Counted from the stretch's first letter, positions 1 to 15,200 are shown. The stretch: DNA of 64,000 nucleotides from Gavia stellata (GCF_030936135.1 NC_082603.1:16894880-16958879); one strand, 5' to 3'. A program made the numbers and translations. Notes: generated by a model from the letters alone, not told the origin.

Positions 1-166
1 CTGAGTGGGAGTGAGGTAGAATTATTTGTAAATAAACTTTAGTACAACAGGAATTGCATATGTGTACTAATGTGTATTAAAACCTCTACTTATAGTGGTA
101 GAGGGAAAGACTTAAAAGCAAGTCTACATTAAAAATATTGAAATTGTGGAAACTTTGTAAACATAC
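1..166 (-). other. ABCD3 intron 15, partial
   Basis: The sequence is AT-rich and no exon is seen within it. On the minus strand the last bases before the window edge are a pyrimidine-rich run ending in CAG, which could be the acceptor for exon 16 exactly at the edge. This cannot be tested inside the window. Confidence 0.5.
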
Positions 167-239
167 TTGATAAGGTTATCAGTGTTGATAATTTCTCCAG
201 ATCCAGGTATCAAAGGCAAAGCTTGCTTTTTATCTGTAT
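167..239 (-). CDS. ABCD3: ABCD3 exon 15 (residues 418-442), last exon in the window
   Basis: The exon encodes a diverged start (DTDKKQA) and then [18 protein letters not shown]. The second part aligns with the linker that opens the nucleotide-binding domain in mammalian ABCD3. The acceptor is TTTAAG and the donor GTATGT. It ends two bases into Lys442. The remaining exons lie past base 1. Confidence 0.92.
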
Positions 240-3200
240 CTTAAATTAAGAAAAAAGTATTAGAGACTGGGCACTACACAGAGATGCAAATATTTCATGT
301 CATGTCACAGCTACCTTTTTCTTGCGATACCATAGTACGCTGATATTTGCCACTATTCAAGTCCTTCAGAACCTGCATTAATTCTGTAATTCGAGCTGTG
401 AAACTAAAAAAATAAACAAATGAATAAAAAAACCCTATAAGTAATTAATCTTCAGAAGTTTTACAAATCCATAGAAGCTCTAATGAGTACTCTGTTAAAT
501 TGTTGAAATGACAAAGTTACTCAACCCAGCATAGAAACAAAATGTTTACATTTTAGAGCTGCTCTGAGATTGTCCAATATTCATGATACTTACAAGAATT
601 GTAATATAGCCAAATATTTGATAACTTTTCTTCTTAAGATGTAAAAAAAAAGTTTGGTAAATAATCAATACATAATTGATTTACGAGCATTTGACCATGT
701 CTTTTCAATTAAACATTCAAACTGTATGCTGCTACTATTCAGATATGAAATTACTAGTGGACATAATTAGCACATCTTCAAATATGTTTTCAGCATAAAA
801 TGTTTTTGATTTCTAGATTTTTAGGGTGCTGCAATGAACAAAGCACACAAGCTCATTTTGGTTTAATTCTACAGTTGGTTTCTTAAAATGACATGAGAAA
901 CAGCAACAACATAATTTTAAGAAAGATTATGTTACACAACCGCTATTAAGCTTACCCAGCCAATCTTGTCATTTCACGGCCTGCTAGGACTATTCTGCCC
1001 AAAGCTTGAGACATTCTCAGTAACATTCTTCCACTCTGGTAGTAATCCTAGAGTAGAAGAAAGTTTCTTTATGTAGACTAACAAAATTTAAATTCAGGAA
1101 ATTGTTTTAATTCTGTTCTATTTACCTCCAGAAGTTCTGCATGAGTACTATTCTGATGACGAGGATCAGCCAGGTTCAAAAATGGACGACTAACAACCAG
1201 GTAACCAACCACTGTGGCAAGGTCTGCAGTTTAAGAGTAAATATTAAGCTACACATTAATTGAAGCAATAAGAAAAAAGGTAATTCTCATGTAAAAAGTT
1301 TAGCACTTTGTTATTTATAGCAGTCCATTAGCACTAGACAAACACTTACATTTGGCAATGATAGTATCAATGAAACCCATAGAAAACCGGAACAGGATAA
1401 AATTATGCAAGTGTTCCACCTGGTAAGTTACAGAAGAAAAAAGGTCAAACTATATCAGTACCTGTTTTACTATCTTTTATTATTTTACAGAACTTTGATT
1501 CCAAATATAGTTATTTTTCAGTAAGTCACAAACACCTCAACAACATCTGTCACCTAACTGACAAGCACTGCCCAAGTGTGCCTGCTGGCAAAGACTTGCA
1601 CTCTAAATCAAAACCACCTAAACGTGAAACTAAGCAGTGAGAGAACAGTGATTGTGGTGGGTGAAAAGGAGGTAAGTGGCAAGAGAGAGACCACTCTGTC
1701 AGAAACTTGTATTGTGCTTATAGCCTACTAATTTATTTTTACATCTAATGACTGTAGCAGCATAAACACCAAGCCACCATAATTCAATTTATATTAATAT
1801 ATGTCAAGGATCACCATGAAAAAATTAATTGAAGTTTTGCTTAAAATGTTTTAAAAGGTAAAATAAGACTTACCAGTTTACGGAAGGTTTTGTGAATAGT
1901 CTGTTTTTCTCTCAAGTTTCCATTATAAAAAGCAATTTCTTCACTAAAAAAAACAACACACCAAACGCACAATGAATGCACCTTCATTTTGTTAAAGGCA
2001 GTCTTTGCAAAAGTCAGCCATAAAAACATAGGAATATAGTTCTTTCAGTTACCTTATGAAATAAGAGTCTGTACTTTTTCACAACAGTAGAACATAAGCT
2101 TATTATACCCCAGCTACAGTTTGCCTTTTGAATTAGGAATATAATGCACATACAAATTATTTAATAACAATCTGCATAAAGATGCAAACATTTTGCTCAG
2201 AATTGATAGCATCTGACTTTCCAAGTATATTTTAACATACAGCTTCCATTTACACCACAGTATTACTTTGTCACGTATATCTTGCCATCCAAGTAAATCT
2301 ATACCTGTTTGTAATAAGCCGCGAGTTGACATATCTGTACTCCCCTTCATATTTTTGTTCTATAATAGTCATCTTGCCAATTGGTCTCCTTAAACGTGTA
2401 AGGAAAAACCCCGAAATAATCAAGTACGCCATCATGCTAGCTGGACCCTGCAAATATCAAAGAAGAATAAAAAGCTTACCATCTAGATGGTCTCAAATTG
2501 CAACATCTGTATCCAAAATACCCAGAAAGCACAAATTCCTCGATTCTTACCTCCCATGTGTCTACATTACCAATTCAATTACTCTTGCAATTCCCATCAC
2601 GTTTCTTTCTTTTGTGCTGCAGATACTGTTTTAATAATTTTACTAATTCTCTGTCCCTAGATGCCCTTCCCATCCCAGCCTTCTACTCAAGTTTTTATCA
2701 TCACCCAGAGTGATCTCCGTGTTCTACTGTCCTAGCTTACTTCATTAATAATTTCCTGGTCCTTTCTCATTTTTTCTCCTTCATTTCTACCTACTTCTTT
2801 TTTTGCTACATTCTCATAGCAGTCAGTATTTCAAACCCATTCCCTTCTTTGATCCATACATCTCCAACACATTTCCTGCTTTTCTCAAGAAGTCCTGGTA
2901 GGGATCTCTTATTCTTCTGGATCCTATGCTGCAATAGCACAGGGCTCCCAAACGGCATGCTTACATATTACTGAAGTGTGGCATGGCATAAAACCAAGGC
3001 ATAAACTGCCTGTTAATAACTAAGTATTACAGAGAGCAATGCAAAGACATCTGAGACAGGAAAAATTACCTAGGTTCAGCTAAGCCTTACTGCAGTCTGT
3101 TTCTACAAAGTCTACATCATGTATTCCAGAGCTACTTCTTGTCAAACCCTGAACATTTTTGACAGTGTATCATTTTACTAAGCTGAAAAATTATTTCTGT

Positions 3201-6200
3201 AATGATACATCTTATGGGGCGGGGGCGGAGGGAGGGAGGGAGGGAGAATACAATGGTCATACACCTCAATGCAAGGAATGGCTCTCCTTTATAGAGGCTG
3301 CAAAGAAACAGAAAACTTATGTTCTCCCTTAAATGGAAGTCACACAAGATAAAAGCAGCCAGAAGGGTACTTTACTAAATGGGATTCCCAAGCAACTGCT
3401 AGAAGAAAATAAAGAACTTTGTTTCTTAAAATTGTTAATCGAATGCCTGTGCATTCTGGTTTTTATTTTGCTTGCCTCAAGATAGGAGAGCACTAAAACA
3501 TACAAAACATTAAGTGTAGGGCATATTTTCAGTATATCCCTCCAAATAATGGGCGAATCTATAATTAACATCTAGAGTTTTCCTCAGACTCCAAATAGGC
3601 ACAAGGCTATAACCAAAGAAAGGCAAATTTGCTTATAATGCTAAAAACACCACTCAATTTACCTGAGCTCCTATTGCACTTGTTAGCTTGAAGATATACA
3701 AAACTATATCCAAGAAGGGCTGTAAGAAAAGCATATAAAAAAAATGCATTAGAACACCAACATAACACACATATAAAATGGCCCAGAAACCACCAACCAC
3801 CCCAAGAACAGTTATACCTCTGCACTAAAATCACAACCCTGTTTAACCTATTATACAAGCAAAATGCTAAAACAAAAGGCATCTCAGCCACATGACATTT
3901 TCCTGAAAACATTCACTCAAGAACTGAGCATAAAAGTATCATGATCTTCAGATAAAGTACATACCATATAAAAAAGTACTTCACTATTTTAGGTCTGTAA
4001 TAACACTGCTCGCTAAGCAAAGTTGGACTAAACCCCATGATTACTTCTTAACTGAAGTAATTGTGAGAGATACTGAGCAGAATAATGCCATATAGTTGGT
4101 TATGTACCTGATAGAAGCAATATTCCAACTTGCAAGCATCCTGTTCTATACACACTCTCTCAAAGCTAAAGCAGCTGAACTACAGGTTCTGTAGCCAGAA
4201 GTTTTTTAATAAATCGACTGGTACTTTGCTTTATACTTCTGGTTGTATGAACAACATAGCATAAAAAAATTTAGTCTAAAAATTTCAACAACCTAATTTC
4301 AAATTACCTAAACCCCCTAAGATTTACACCAGACACAGAGGGAAACTCTTATTCAACCACACCTCCCTACCCAAAATAATATTTGTATATAGCTAGAACC
4401 TAGCCATTGGTTTTCTTCTGAAATCTAACTAGCTGAGAAACCATACTTATCGCTGCTCATCTGCAAAAGAATTTAACACCAACTGTAACAATCCACAACA
4501 GTGCTTTAGCAGAGGTCACGGAAACCGCACAGTGTGTGAAACAATACCATAAACGATTTTTTTTTAGCACCATACTCCAAGCAATACACATATAAATGCA
4601 AGCAATTGTTTTGAGCTCTGACATCACATCCTAAACATCCACAGCTATTACTCAAACTTCTCTCTGAAAAGACTTACCTTGCTAAGGTTTGAGTACAGGT
4701 CCACTACACTGTTACAGAATTTTTCCACATCCTGTGTAAGGAGTTGATCTGGATTAGCTATTCTGTTGTCCAGATTTCCCATTTTGTAGTACGTATAAGC
4801 TCTGAAACAAAACAATAGCTAAGTGGAAGAAAAAAATTCATTACCTGGGATTTCAAATAACTGGTACCCCTCTGCTTCATAGAACTGAGATAGAAAGTAG
4901 TGCAAACATTAAGTGACTGTATGGAGTCAACATAGCTTGTGCTTCTGCCTGATCAGAACCACATCAAATCCTGCAGAACTGTTTAGGCTCCAAGATGTCT
5001 TAATTGAACCTCCGGCCCGTGCTGCTCTATGTACTACTGCTGCACTTGGAGTTAGAAAACCCTCACAAACTCTGCATCAGCACACCTGACAACCAAAATT
5101 CAGTGCAAAAGGACATAAGCAGCTACTCAAGTTCATGCATCCAATTCAGTCTGCAGGATTATTAGCCCTATATGAAAGCAAGTGAAGTACTTGGGGAGCT
5201 GACCCAGGAATGGAAGCAGTACCGTGCATTATTGTTTTTACTAATTGAGCCAACTTTGCTGTCTTTGTATCTGTGCCACATACAACCTGGATAAGCCACT
5301 CATCCTTAAGTGCAAGTTAATTGCAAACAAAAGCCTTTTCTAAACAATACACCTAACCTATTAAGCACCTTGCTACCTTCTTACCATGTACTTAAAACGA
5401 TTCAGTTTGATTTTAATCAATTTAGTTTTTAAAGTCTTTAGACATTAACAAGGTGTTACTTACTTAAGATATTCCTCATAGAGGTATCTGGTAAGCCTTA
5501 CTCGGAAGCAAAGTTTCAATTCATTTAGACCATACTTCAGGAAGTTATTCACTAAAGAGATCTAAAATAAGAGACAGCATTTCAATATTTAGCTAACAAG
5601 ATTTAATACACTTAAATGGGTTTGCAGCTTAGATTGTACAAACGCTTTAGAACAGGTGAATTCTCCCCTTGAAGTCAATAATACTATTAACACATCTAGG
5701 ATCAACCATATACCATCTGCAGGACCACTGATTAGGTTTCTGTCTACATTTTTGAGAAGTCCAGTTCCCAGTGGATCTCACATCAAAAAATTTAATATAA
5801 AACTATGTTCATACAGTAGATCTTCAGCTCTTCTGATAAGCTCAGAGAGAAAAGAGAAGATCCACCATTTGACAATCACTACCTTAAACTGATCAATTTG
5901 CTTTTAAATCTATTGTAAACCAGGTACATTATCTATTAGTTAGTAACAATCGTTTGTATCTGGTGCAGGTCAGAGATGTTGACAAGCTGAAGGAAAGTTA
6001 AAGGGGGGAAAAAACATAACAAATCTCAGAAGAAGCTGTAAGAAATATAAAAATAAAAGACTAAGAAGATATCTTCATCTTCAATGGTGTCAAAAGAATC
6101 CCACACCTACAATGCTGAAACATCATCCAATCCATAAGATGTTGTAATGTAGTACTATAGATGGCACATTAAGCTATCAGTCAAAATTGCCATCAACAAA

Positions 6201-9200
6201 ACCAACCTGAAAACCTAAACATATCTGTCAGAAAAACAGCTGCAATCATAGAATCATAGAATGGTTTGGGTTGGAAGGGACCTTAAAGACCTGCCCATGG
6301 CAGGGAACACCTTCCACTAGGGTAGGTTGCTCAAAGCCCCATCCAACCTGAAAGCTTCCAGGGTTGGGGCATCCACAACTTCTCTGGCCAACCTGTTCCA
6401 GTGCCTCACCACCCTCATGGTGAAGAATTTCCTCCTAATATCTAATCTAAATCTACCATTTTTTCAGCTTAAAGCCATTCCCCGTTGTCCTATCGCTACA
6501 TACCCTTGTAAAAAGTCTCTCTCCAGCTTTCTTGTAGGCCCCCTTCAGGTACTGAAAGGCTGCTATAAGGTGTCTCCAGAGCCTTCTCTTCTCCATGCTG
6601 AACAACCCCAACCCTCTCAGCCTGTCTTCATAGAAGAGGTGCTCTGGACCTCTGATCATCTTTGTGGCCCTCCTCTGGACTTGCTCCAACAGGTCCATGT
6701 CCTTCTTATGTTGGGGGTCCCCAGAGCTGAACACAGTACTCCAGGTGGGGTCCCACAAAAGCAGAGTAGAGGGGGAGAATCACCTCCCTCGACCTGCTGG
6801 TCACACTTTTGTTGCGGCCCAGGATACACTGCTGGCTCCTGTTGAGCTTCTCGACAGCCCACACCCCCAAGTCCTTCTCCTCAGGGCTGCTCTCAATCCA
6901 TTCTCCGCCCAGCCTTTATTTGTGCTTGGGATTGCTCCAACCCACGTGCAGGACCTTGCACTTGGCCTTCTTGAACTTCATGAGGTTCAAATGGGCCCAC
7001 CTCTCAAGCCTGTCAAGGTCCCTCTGGATGACATTCCTTCCCCCCAGCATGTTGACCACACCACACAGCTTGGTGTTGTCAGCAAACTTGCTGAGGGTAC
7101 ACTCAATCCCACAGTCCATGTTGCCGACAAAGACGTTAAACATCACCAGTCCCAATACTGATCCCTGAGGAATGCCACTTGTCACTGGTCGCCACTTGGA
7201 CATCAAGCTGCTGACCACAACTCTTTGAGTGCAATCATCCAGCCAATTCCTTATCCACTGAGTGGTCCATCCATCAAATCCATGCCTCTCCAACTTAGAG
7301 ACAAGGATGTGGGACAGTGTCAAATGCTATGCACAAGTCCAGGTAGATGATGTCAGTTGCTCTTCCCATATCCATCAATGCTGTAACCCCATCGTAGAAG
7401 GCCACCAAATTTGTCAGGCACGATTTGCCCTTAGCAAAGCCATGTTGGCTGTCACTAATCACCTCCTTGTTTTCCATGTGCTTTAGCATAGTTTCCAGGA
7501 GGATCTGCTGCATCATCTTGCCAGGCACAGAGGTGAGACTGACTGTCTGATAAAACGAAATGTGTCTTAATACAGACCTGCATGTAAAGCAACTAATTTC
7601 CATGGGTTTTAAGGCACTCATTTGAGATCTTTTCCTCATACTCTTAATTTACATTTAGAACATGTTCCACTAAAAGGCTGGCACAAGAAAAAGCACTTAC
7701 AGCAGGCATTGCGGCGATGAAGTTGAACAAGTATTTCTTGAAATCTTTCCTGCTGCGGCCAATGATAGCACTGTAAATGACCATCAGCTAAGAGTTAGTT
7801 ACAAGAGAAACAAGAAAGTATAAACTAGCACGTCTTAAGTGGACAAACTCTCAGTGGACCACAAAGAAAAAAGTCATCGTGGAAACCTGTAGTATCAGCT
7901 TTGGATCAAATCAAATATGACAGACTTCTGTAAGTGGTAAGTGACATACTAAGCAATTATCTCCCTTCTGCTCCTGCAGTAGCTGCCTGCATTAAGGGCT
8001 CAGAAATTCATGGTCACAGAATACCAGTTCCTTTCCTTTGCTTTCATACATTCTCACAAGAGAAACAAAGCAGCCCTTCCATTCCACAAAGCACTGCAAG
8101 TCTCTCCTGAAATACAGTATCATTTTGAATTACACTTCAAGACAAATTCTGACTTGCTTCAATTAGCAACAAGAGCAACAAGAATAATCAGAGGCCTAGA
8201 AAAGACTTTCTAAAACATTAAGACTGAAAGCATTGTGTTTATCAATCTAAAGAGCAAACAGCTCAGTAGGAAGAAGTAACAGTCCTAATACCCAAACAAC
8301 ATGTCTGAGTCTATGCCATAGCACCACTGAAAATCTTTTAATATGTAAATTTTGTTTTTAAAAAAAAAAATTGTGTCCAACAACAGAAAAACAGTTGATT
8401 AAAATTTTTTTCTTTCTAAAAACATAGGGATCCCCCTCCCCAAAAAATTGCAACTATACCAGTTTTCCAACTGTTTCATATAACTGTCTGAATATGTGTT
8501 CTGACAGATTACTTTTCCTGTTAAACACAAGGAAGAATGTTTAAAAACAACAACTTTATAGATACCTTTCAATGACCGTTCCATTCTGAATCATCCAAAT
8601 ATCACAATATGTGCGGACCACCAGCATCACAGCAATGAGCAGCAAATAACCTGTCTAGTACAAAAATAGAAGTGTCAGTTAAACAATGGATAAAATTCAC
8701 CACTTTTTTCTAGTAAGTGGCTCAACCATATCTAGCAGATAAGTATTACCCTGCTGCCCCCAGCTAATGCAATATTTGCTTACTTTGCAGGAAACACATT
8801 AGCATACAATATTTTTAATAGAACACTAATTACATTTTTATGAAAAAAGTTTGTCTTTTAAAAAGGTGTAGTTGATTGATACATATACTGGATATATCTT
8901 ACAAGACGGAGGATTGCAGGGATAAAGAAATTACTGCTATTCTGAGACACTTTTCTGCCATAAGCATAGGGTCATATAGGTTGCAAGGGACATCTGAAGG
9001 TCACCTACTCCAACTCCCCACTCAAAACAGGACCACTAGTAACCAGTCAGACCTTGTACCGTGGATCAAAAACGTTTAAGTCCAACAGTCCAGCCAGTTT
9101 TCCATCCACCTCATTGTCCAGTCATCCAGCCAATTCAGTTTGGCTATCAGGGTACTAGGGAAGATCTTAGTCTCAAGGCCTCGCTGAAATCAAAGTATTC

Positions 9201-12200
9201 AACATCCTCTGTTCTTCCCTTATCCACACGGCCAGCCATCTCATCACTGAAAGCAATCAGGTTAGTAAGGCATGATCTGCCATTCCTAAATCCAGGCTGG
9301 CTGTTTGCAATCACCTTTTGTCCTTCATGTGGCCAGAGTTAGCTTCTAGGAGGATTAGCTCACAGCCTTACTAGAAACATGGTGAGGCTGACCAGCCTGT
9401 ACCTTCCAGTATACTCGTTTTTGAAGGTGGGAGTGATGTTTGGGTTTTTTGGGGATTATCAGGAACCTCTTCTGATGGCCATTACCTTTTGAAGTTGATG
9501 GAGGCCAGGTCTGTCAGCTCTCTCAAAGGCATTCCTACCCATACTTCTACCTTCCACATACTTCCTTTTTGTGAATAAGCTGTCAAAGGTCCATGTTCAT
9601 CCAGGCTAGCTGGCTGCCGTGCTTGCTCTACATTCTGTATGGAATTCATCGCTCTTGTGCCTGATGTATGTTGAAGTTCTAATCTGTTACAGTTCATCAC
9701 TTAAGTTGTGAGCTCAACTAATGCTCTTTAAAAAAAAACACTTAAGTGTTCTGGAAAGCATGAGAAAGATGCTGAGGCAAGCAATTTTATCTTGCTAAAT
9801 TCTAGTCTGCATAGCTTTCCTGAAATGATGCTAACAGACTTTTTGACAAATTCCCTCTCTAATAAGCATTGGCCTAGATAAGTTACAAAAGCAAGATTAT
9901 GGATGAACAGCATATATTTAAAGATAGGAAGCATTTGCACAGTAAAGTGCACTACCTTGCATCAAATCAGACAAAACCTGGATGCCCTTTTAAAAGATAT
10001 GCTACGGATAGTAGTTATTAGCAGATAGTAAATGGCTTATCTTGTAATTGAAACCAGAATGCAACTTTTTAGTGATCTAACAACTGAACATACATGTAGA
10101 TTTTTACATTAATATGTTGCTATTTTAAAACATATGGTACAATTTAGTCCTATTCAAGTAAGGTAAATGCTTTTGTTTAAATTCAGATATAATTATGAAA
10201 GAAAACTTGACTCCAAAAATGCTCATTCTTATTTGTTACTGCAGGCAACGCTTACCTCTTTACAAAGTGTTCTAGGGACCATTATTTTCAGGATTCGACA
10301 TATTCTTGCAATAAACACTCTGTCCACCATTGCTCGCTCCTTCTTTCCCTCTTTCTGCTTCACACAGAAAAGGCAAAACAAGAAAAGTGATTTTTTGGTA
10401 ATGTATTGTTTAAACGTTGATGTGATATTTTCCCTGTCCAAGTTATTTACAGCTACCTTCCCTCTGCAGCATTTGCAATATTTTCCTCCAATTTAAGACT
10501 TGCTCACGCAAGTTACATGAAATGTAAGAATTGAGAGCGTATGTCCCCACAGCTAACAGAAATCCTAAGTAAGAGAACTAAGCTATCAAAACAAATTGCA
10601 GTAGGAAGCAGCTGCCATGATACGAAATAATATTTCAAATCTGTATTGAAAGTGATACACAAACAATGCAGACCACAACATTAAAACATCCAAATACAAG
10701 TTATAATGCAATCTGCCATCTCTTAACATTGCTTGTCTCTAGAAAACACTATCAGCCAGTATCTTCAAAGATGCCTTCCATCATTTGTCTAGACCATCAA
10801 AGCTTTAAAGTCCTTGACTGTACAGCCCAAACTTCCTTCAAGTGAAACCAGAATTTGTTATGCCTTTACTTCTAAAAAACAGTGCAAGACACTCTTAGTG
10901 AGCTAAATCTACCAGACTTAAAACCCCTCCTATATCCAAACACCTTTTATTTGGGTCAGTTGCATTTGTTTGCTCCATATAACCCTATCTTCTGCCTTGA
11001 CTAACCTGAATACTTTTAAACAAGCTAACAGTCCAGGGATCTTTTCTTTCTTTCCTTTGTTTTCTTTCTTTCACAGTTGTGACATAAGGATTCAGTCCTG
11101 AAAACAGACTAAAAGGGCATACATGTGTACTTAAAACAAGTCCTGTCTAATCAACCTAATCCTGCTATCTTTGCTACCCAAGACTCATGTGAAGCGTAAG
11201 TTATCAATGCCTACAGTAATACTACAACATACTCAGATGGAAAACCTGAAAGAAAAAACTAGGGAGACAGGATGGGAAAGACAAAGAAAGTAGCCTGTGA
11301 GTCACCATTAATCAACTCAGACAATCCTATCAAGCACTCTATTTTTTTATTTCCAAGGATAATTAAACCACAGAAACTTGCATAAAAAGCTCAACTTAAT
11401 CTCTTCATTTACTGTTTATATATGCAACACAATGGGCAACAAGTGCAGGCTCTGAGCCCCAAAAACCAGAAATTTACTCCAAATGCACTATGAATAAGCA
11501 TACATCTGTTTTTCATGGGATGAAGTCAACTATAATACTGTCCTTTTCAAAAAACTATGTGAACACAAGCTACAGATAAAAATTCTAGCCAGATAGGATG
11601 CTATATGGTAGATAATAAAAATATTTCAATTAATAATTATTTACACAAAAATTCAAGCAATCCCAACAACTAAAGACTACTGTCCAGGCCTAATGAAGTG
11701 TGACCCTATACATGTTGTTGCTTTTCTGTAATAGAAATGACAAACACGATGTCTGCTGTGTGAAATTTCTAGGAGTACCTGACTAAACATATGTGATGTC
11801 TGAGCTGAACCTATTCTTCCTTTCTATTAATCTCTTCCCAAATTCTACTTTTGTGTTGTACTTACATTAATTCCACTACTGTCTTTCCCAGAGTTTTTTT
11901 TTTTTTCCTTAGACTGTTAATTCCTCATTCAGTATAATTATATCCAAGATGGGTAGGAACAAGAGAAGGCTAGCTAAGACTTTTAGAAGTAAGTATAGCT
12001 ATGCAAAATACAAGTGTTTACGGCAGACAGTGCAGTCAAGGTCTGGCTAGAAGTTAACACAATGCTTGCATACACCTTTATATTTATCCAGTACAAACCT
12101 TTTCTTAAGTTTTCAACAAAGCTGGAAGTATATGGAATAGTTATCTATTCATACCATCACATGAACCAATATTTCTAATCCTGTGCTCTGCCTTTTGGGC

Positions 12201-15200
12201 TAACTGTTGTATTTTATCTGAACATGAGACAAAAAACTTGACTTGAGGGGATATAATATATCCTTTTCAAATACATGAATTAACAGACACACAAAAGACC
12301 AGGGAAATGCCAAACCTCCTACCAGAAGTTTGAAATACTTTGGAGAAATGGTCAGACTCTATATCTTGTTCCATACTTTTTTCTTTTAAATAAAAAGCAA
12401 ATACAAGTCGCACCAAATCTACAGACAGTTGTTTGTTGCTATGCATACAGCCAAACTTACAACACTAGTCCTTAAACATTCATAAGGCACAGAGATGAAA
12501 AAGTACATGGTACACATCAAGCACATATCATTACACAGTCAAACTTCAGCCACATGTCATTAACCTGATTCTTCCATTTGTTTGACTAGCACAAGCCTGA
12601 AAGTATCATTGAAACCACATTTGCACCATAGCCATCATTCTGTCCATGGGACTTAAAAGTATCGGTATTATTTAAAATTATTAAATATGTATTAGGTGAA
12701 AAAATAATTACCTCATTGTTCTGCAACGCTTGTTTTCCACTTCTTTTACTGTAGAGGAAAAAATAAAGCATTTTACTTGCTATTAACACACATTTCTTCA
12801 TCTTGATCTCTACACAGAAGAGACCAAAAGGAGAGCTTGGGATTATATCCCTATCTGTATCTTTCAAGGCAGTACAGTGTCTTCAACAAGAGGGCTACCT
12901 TTTATGTCAAACTTATGTGCTGTTTATACTATTTCAATGAAATCTTACTCCTTCCAGCATTCAGTTTCATGTACGGAAATTAAGTCTCCCTTTTTCATCT
13001 CCAAGTTTTGCTTTACCTTGGCTTCTGTACCATGAATGCCTAGTGTTTCTATGTTTCTAACATATACTTTGCAAGCATGGCTACACAGTTCCACTGACCA
13101 CAAATGAAAACTACATGAATGCAGATTCAGCAATCCAAGCAACCCAACTTTGATGTTTCGCACTATCTACATAAGCCAAACAGATTTGTTTGGCATTATA
13201 TTTGACTTTCAAATAACACATTTTACTATATATAAAGATTATTTATTCATAAACATGTGCTGCAAGGGAAAAAAGTCAGATCCTGTGAAACCAAGTTCCT
13301 GCAAAGGTGTGCATTAGAAGGGGAGCTAGTTTTTATTCTGTCCTTTTTCCTTCCCCTGCATTTTACAGAACAGTTAGAGGAAAAATATTTATCAACTAGT
13401 GCTAAACAGTCAGAAGTGCAATGCTATTATTCTTCCCCTCCCTTTGAGAAAGGCAAGCTGACATATAAGACAGTTATAGTTTGTCTTTCCTCCTTTCTGA
13501 ACATTCAAGCATCAGATAAGCACATGAAGCTGTTGGGAGAGCTTATGCATTTATGTAGTTTAAAAGTGACAGCTAACTATATTAAATTGCAACCTACCAT
13601 TTCTCAACGATCATACTAAAACATTGAGAGCAGGCTGCCTTAAAACTACAATATTCATACACTCTCAAGCCAGCACCTAGAAAATTACAGGGAAGCAGAA
13701 ACTATGAAAGGCACTGCTCCTTCTGCCTACAACATCAAAACAACTGCAGACTGCCACACAACCAGTTATCCTGCAACTTTATCAACAGCATCATTTCACA
13801 CCTGTGCTTTAAAGCCCTGCAAAGAAATTATCTAGGATGAAATCATGCCTATTTTAATTTATGATGATTAGAAAGATCTATGAATGTCACTGACCAATGA
13901 AAAGGAATAACTTAATTATGGAAGGAAGAGGCAAGGTAGCAGAAGAATATGAGAAAAGAAAGGAAGGAGGAAACCATGCAAGTGAGAAGGGAGAGATGCC
14001 AGTTCAACAAGAACTTAATTAAAGGTAATGGTGAGACAGAAGCCTGAGAGAAGATAAAAATCTTGTAAGACTACTTGTGCAAAAGACGAAACAAAGAACA
14101 TCAAGGGTGGCAGAGGGCAGCTTTGGGGAGAAATAACTTAATAAAAGTTCAGAAAATATATAACACTTAATCAGGCCATGATGGAAGTATGTCTGCGGAA
14201 ATAGTAACAGTGTGCAAACTCTAAGAAACAATTGAGTTAGAGACTACATCCTGGTGACGTGGGAGCAAGGTATTGCTGGTACAAGAAACTTCTCAATACA
14301 TCTTGTAATTTTTCAAAGAACAAAATACTGACCTATTTTTTTAAAAAGTGTCCTTGAGTATGGATCAGTCCAGTCACATCTGGTTTGGGACTAGGAGAAA
14401 AGTAGTATTCTTAAGTATGAATAAGTCGTGATCAAAACTATGTGGGTATTTCTGTAGATGATTCATGACTTGCAGTAATGCAAAATGAAAGTATGCTGCT
14501 CTTCCAGATATGCTATAATAAATCCTAGCTTTCTTGCTTCAAGGCCTGCCAATGTTTGAAGTCACAACACTCATAATACACAACTATTTCAGCTTTAAAA
14601 GGATCAGAAGTGAATACATTAAAATAGTAATATATTAAGATGATGAGGCCCAGAATTATTCTGGCAGTTGAATACCTTTGATGTATTTATTCATACTTCT
14701 TTTTTCCTACAGTAGCTGTTGAGAGAAGTTTAGTAGCTGAAACTACTGAACTGAGCTGAAACTGATTATCCATTAAAGGACTGTTCAGAAACAGTGATCT
14801 TATATTTAATTGTGAACTCACATTTAATTAGAATTTATATTTATAAACTTTAAGATAAAAATTAAGTATTTGCAAATTCAAAACCTAATGAAAAAAGAGC
14901 TTTAACAGTATTTTGCTCTCTTTTTCTAAAAGAATTCATGCAAGCTCAAAACAAGACTAATACTTCAATAAGAAAGGAAACAATCTTATATATGAAGTAT
15001 AGTTTATTGTCGTGGTTTAACCCCAGCCGGCGATGAAGCACCACACATCCGCTCACTCACTACCCCCCCACGGTGGGATGGGGAGAGAATTGGAGAAAAA
15101 GTAAAACTCATGGTTTGAGATAAAAATAGTTAACAGGACAGGGGAAAAAAAAGAAAATAGTAATTATGATGATAAAAGAATATTCAGAACAAATGATGCA

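Larger units (their letters stand above)
404..2304 (-). other. ABCD3 introns 9 to 13
   Basis: The five introns between exons 9 and 14 are short: 361, 454, 126, 78 and 552 bases. They are AT-rich with T or A runs. I see no repeat family, RNA gene or other coding exon in them. Confidence 0.8.
2448..5463 (-). other. ABCD3 introns 6 to 8
   Basis: These introns are 662, 958 and 1,215 bases long. The only distinct element is a (GGGA)n run at 3227-3246. No transposon is recognised. Confidence 0.75.

Noticed and set aside
13257-13619. Plus-strand frame of 120 codons in ABCD3 intron 1.
   Set aside because: It is antisense to the host gene, has no recognised domain, and its length can arise by chance in 64 kb.
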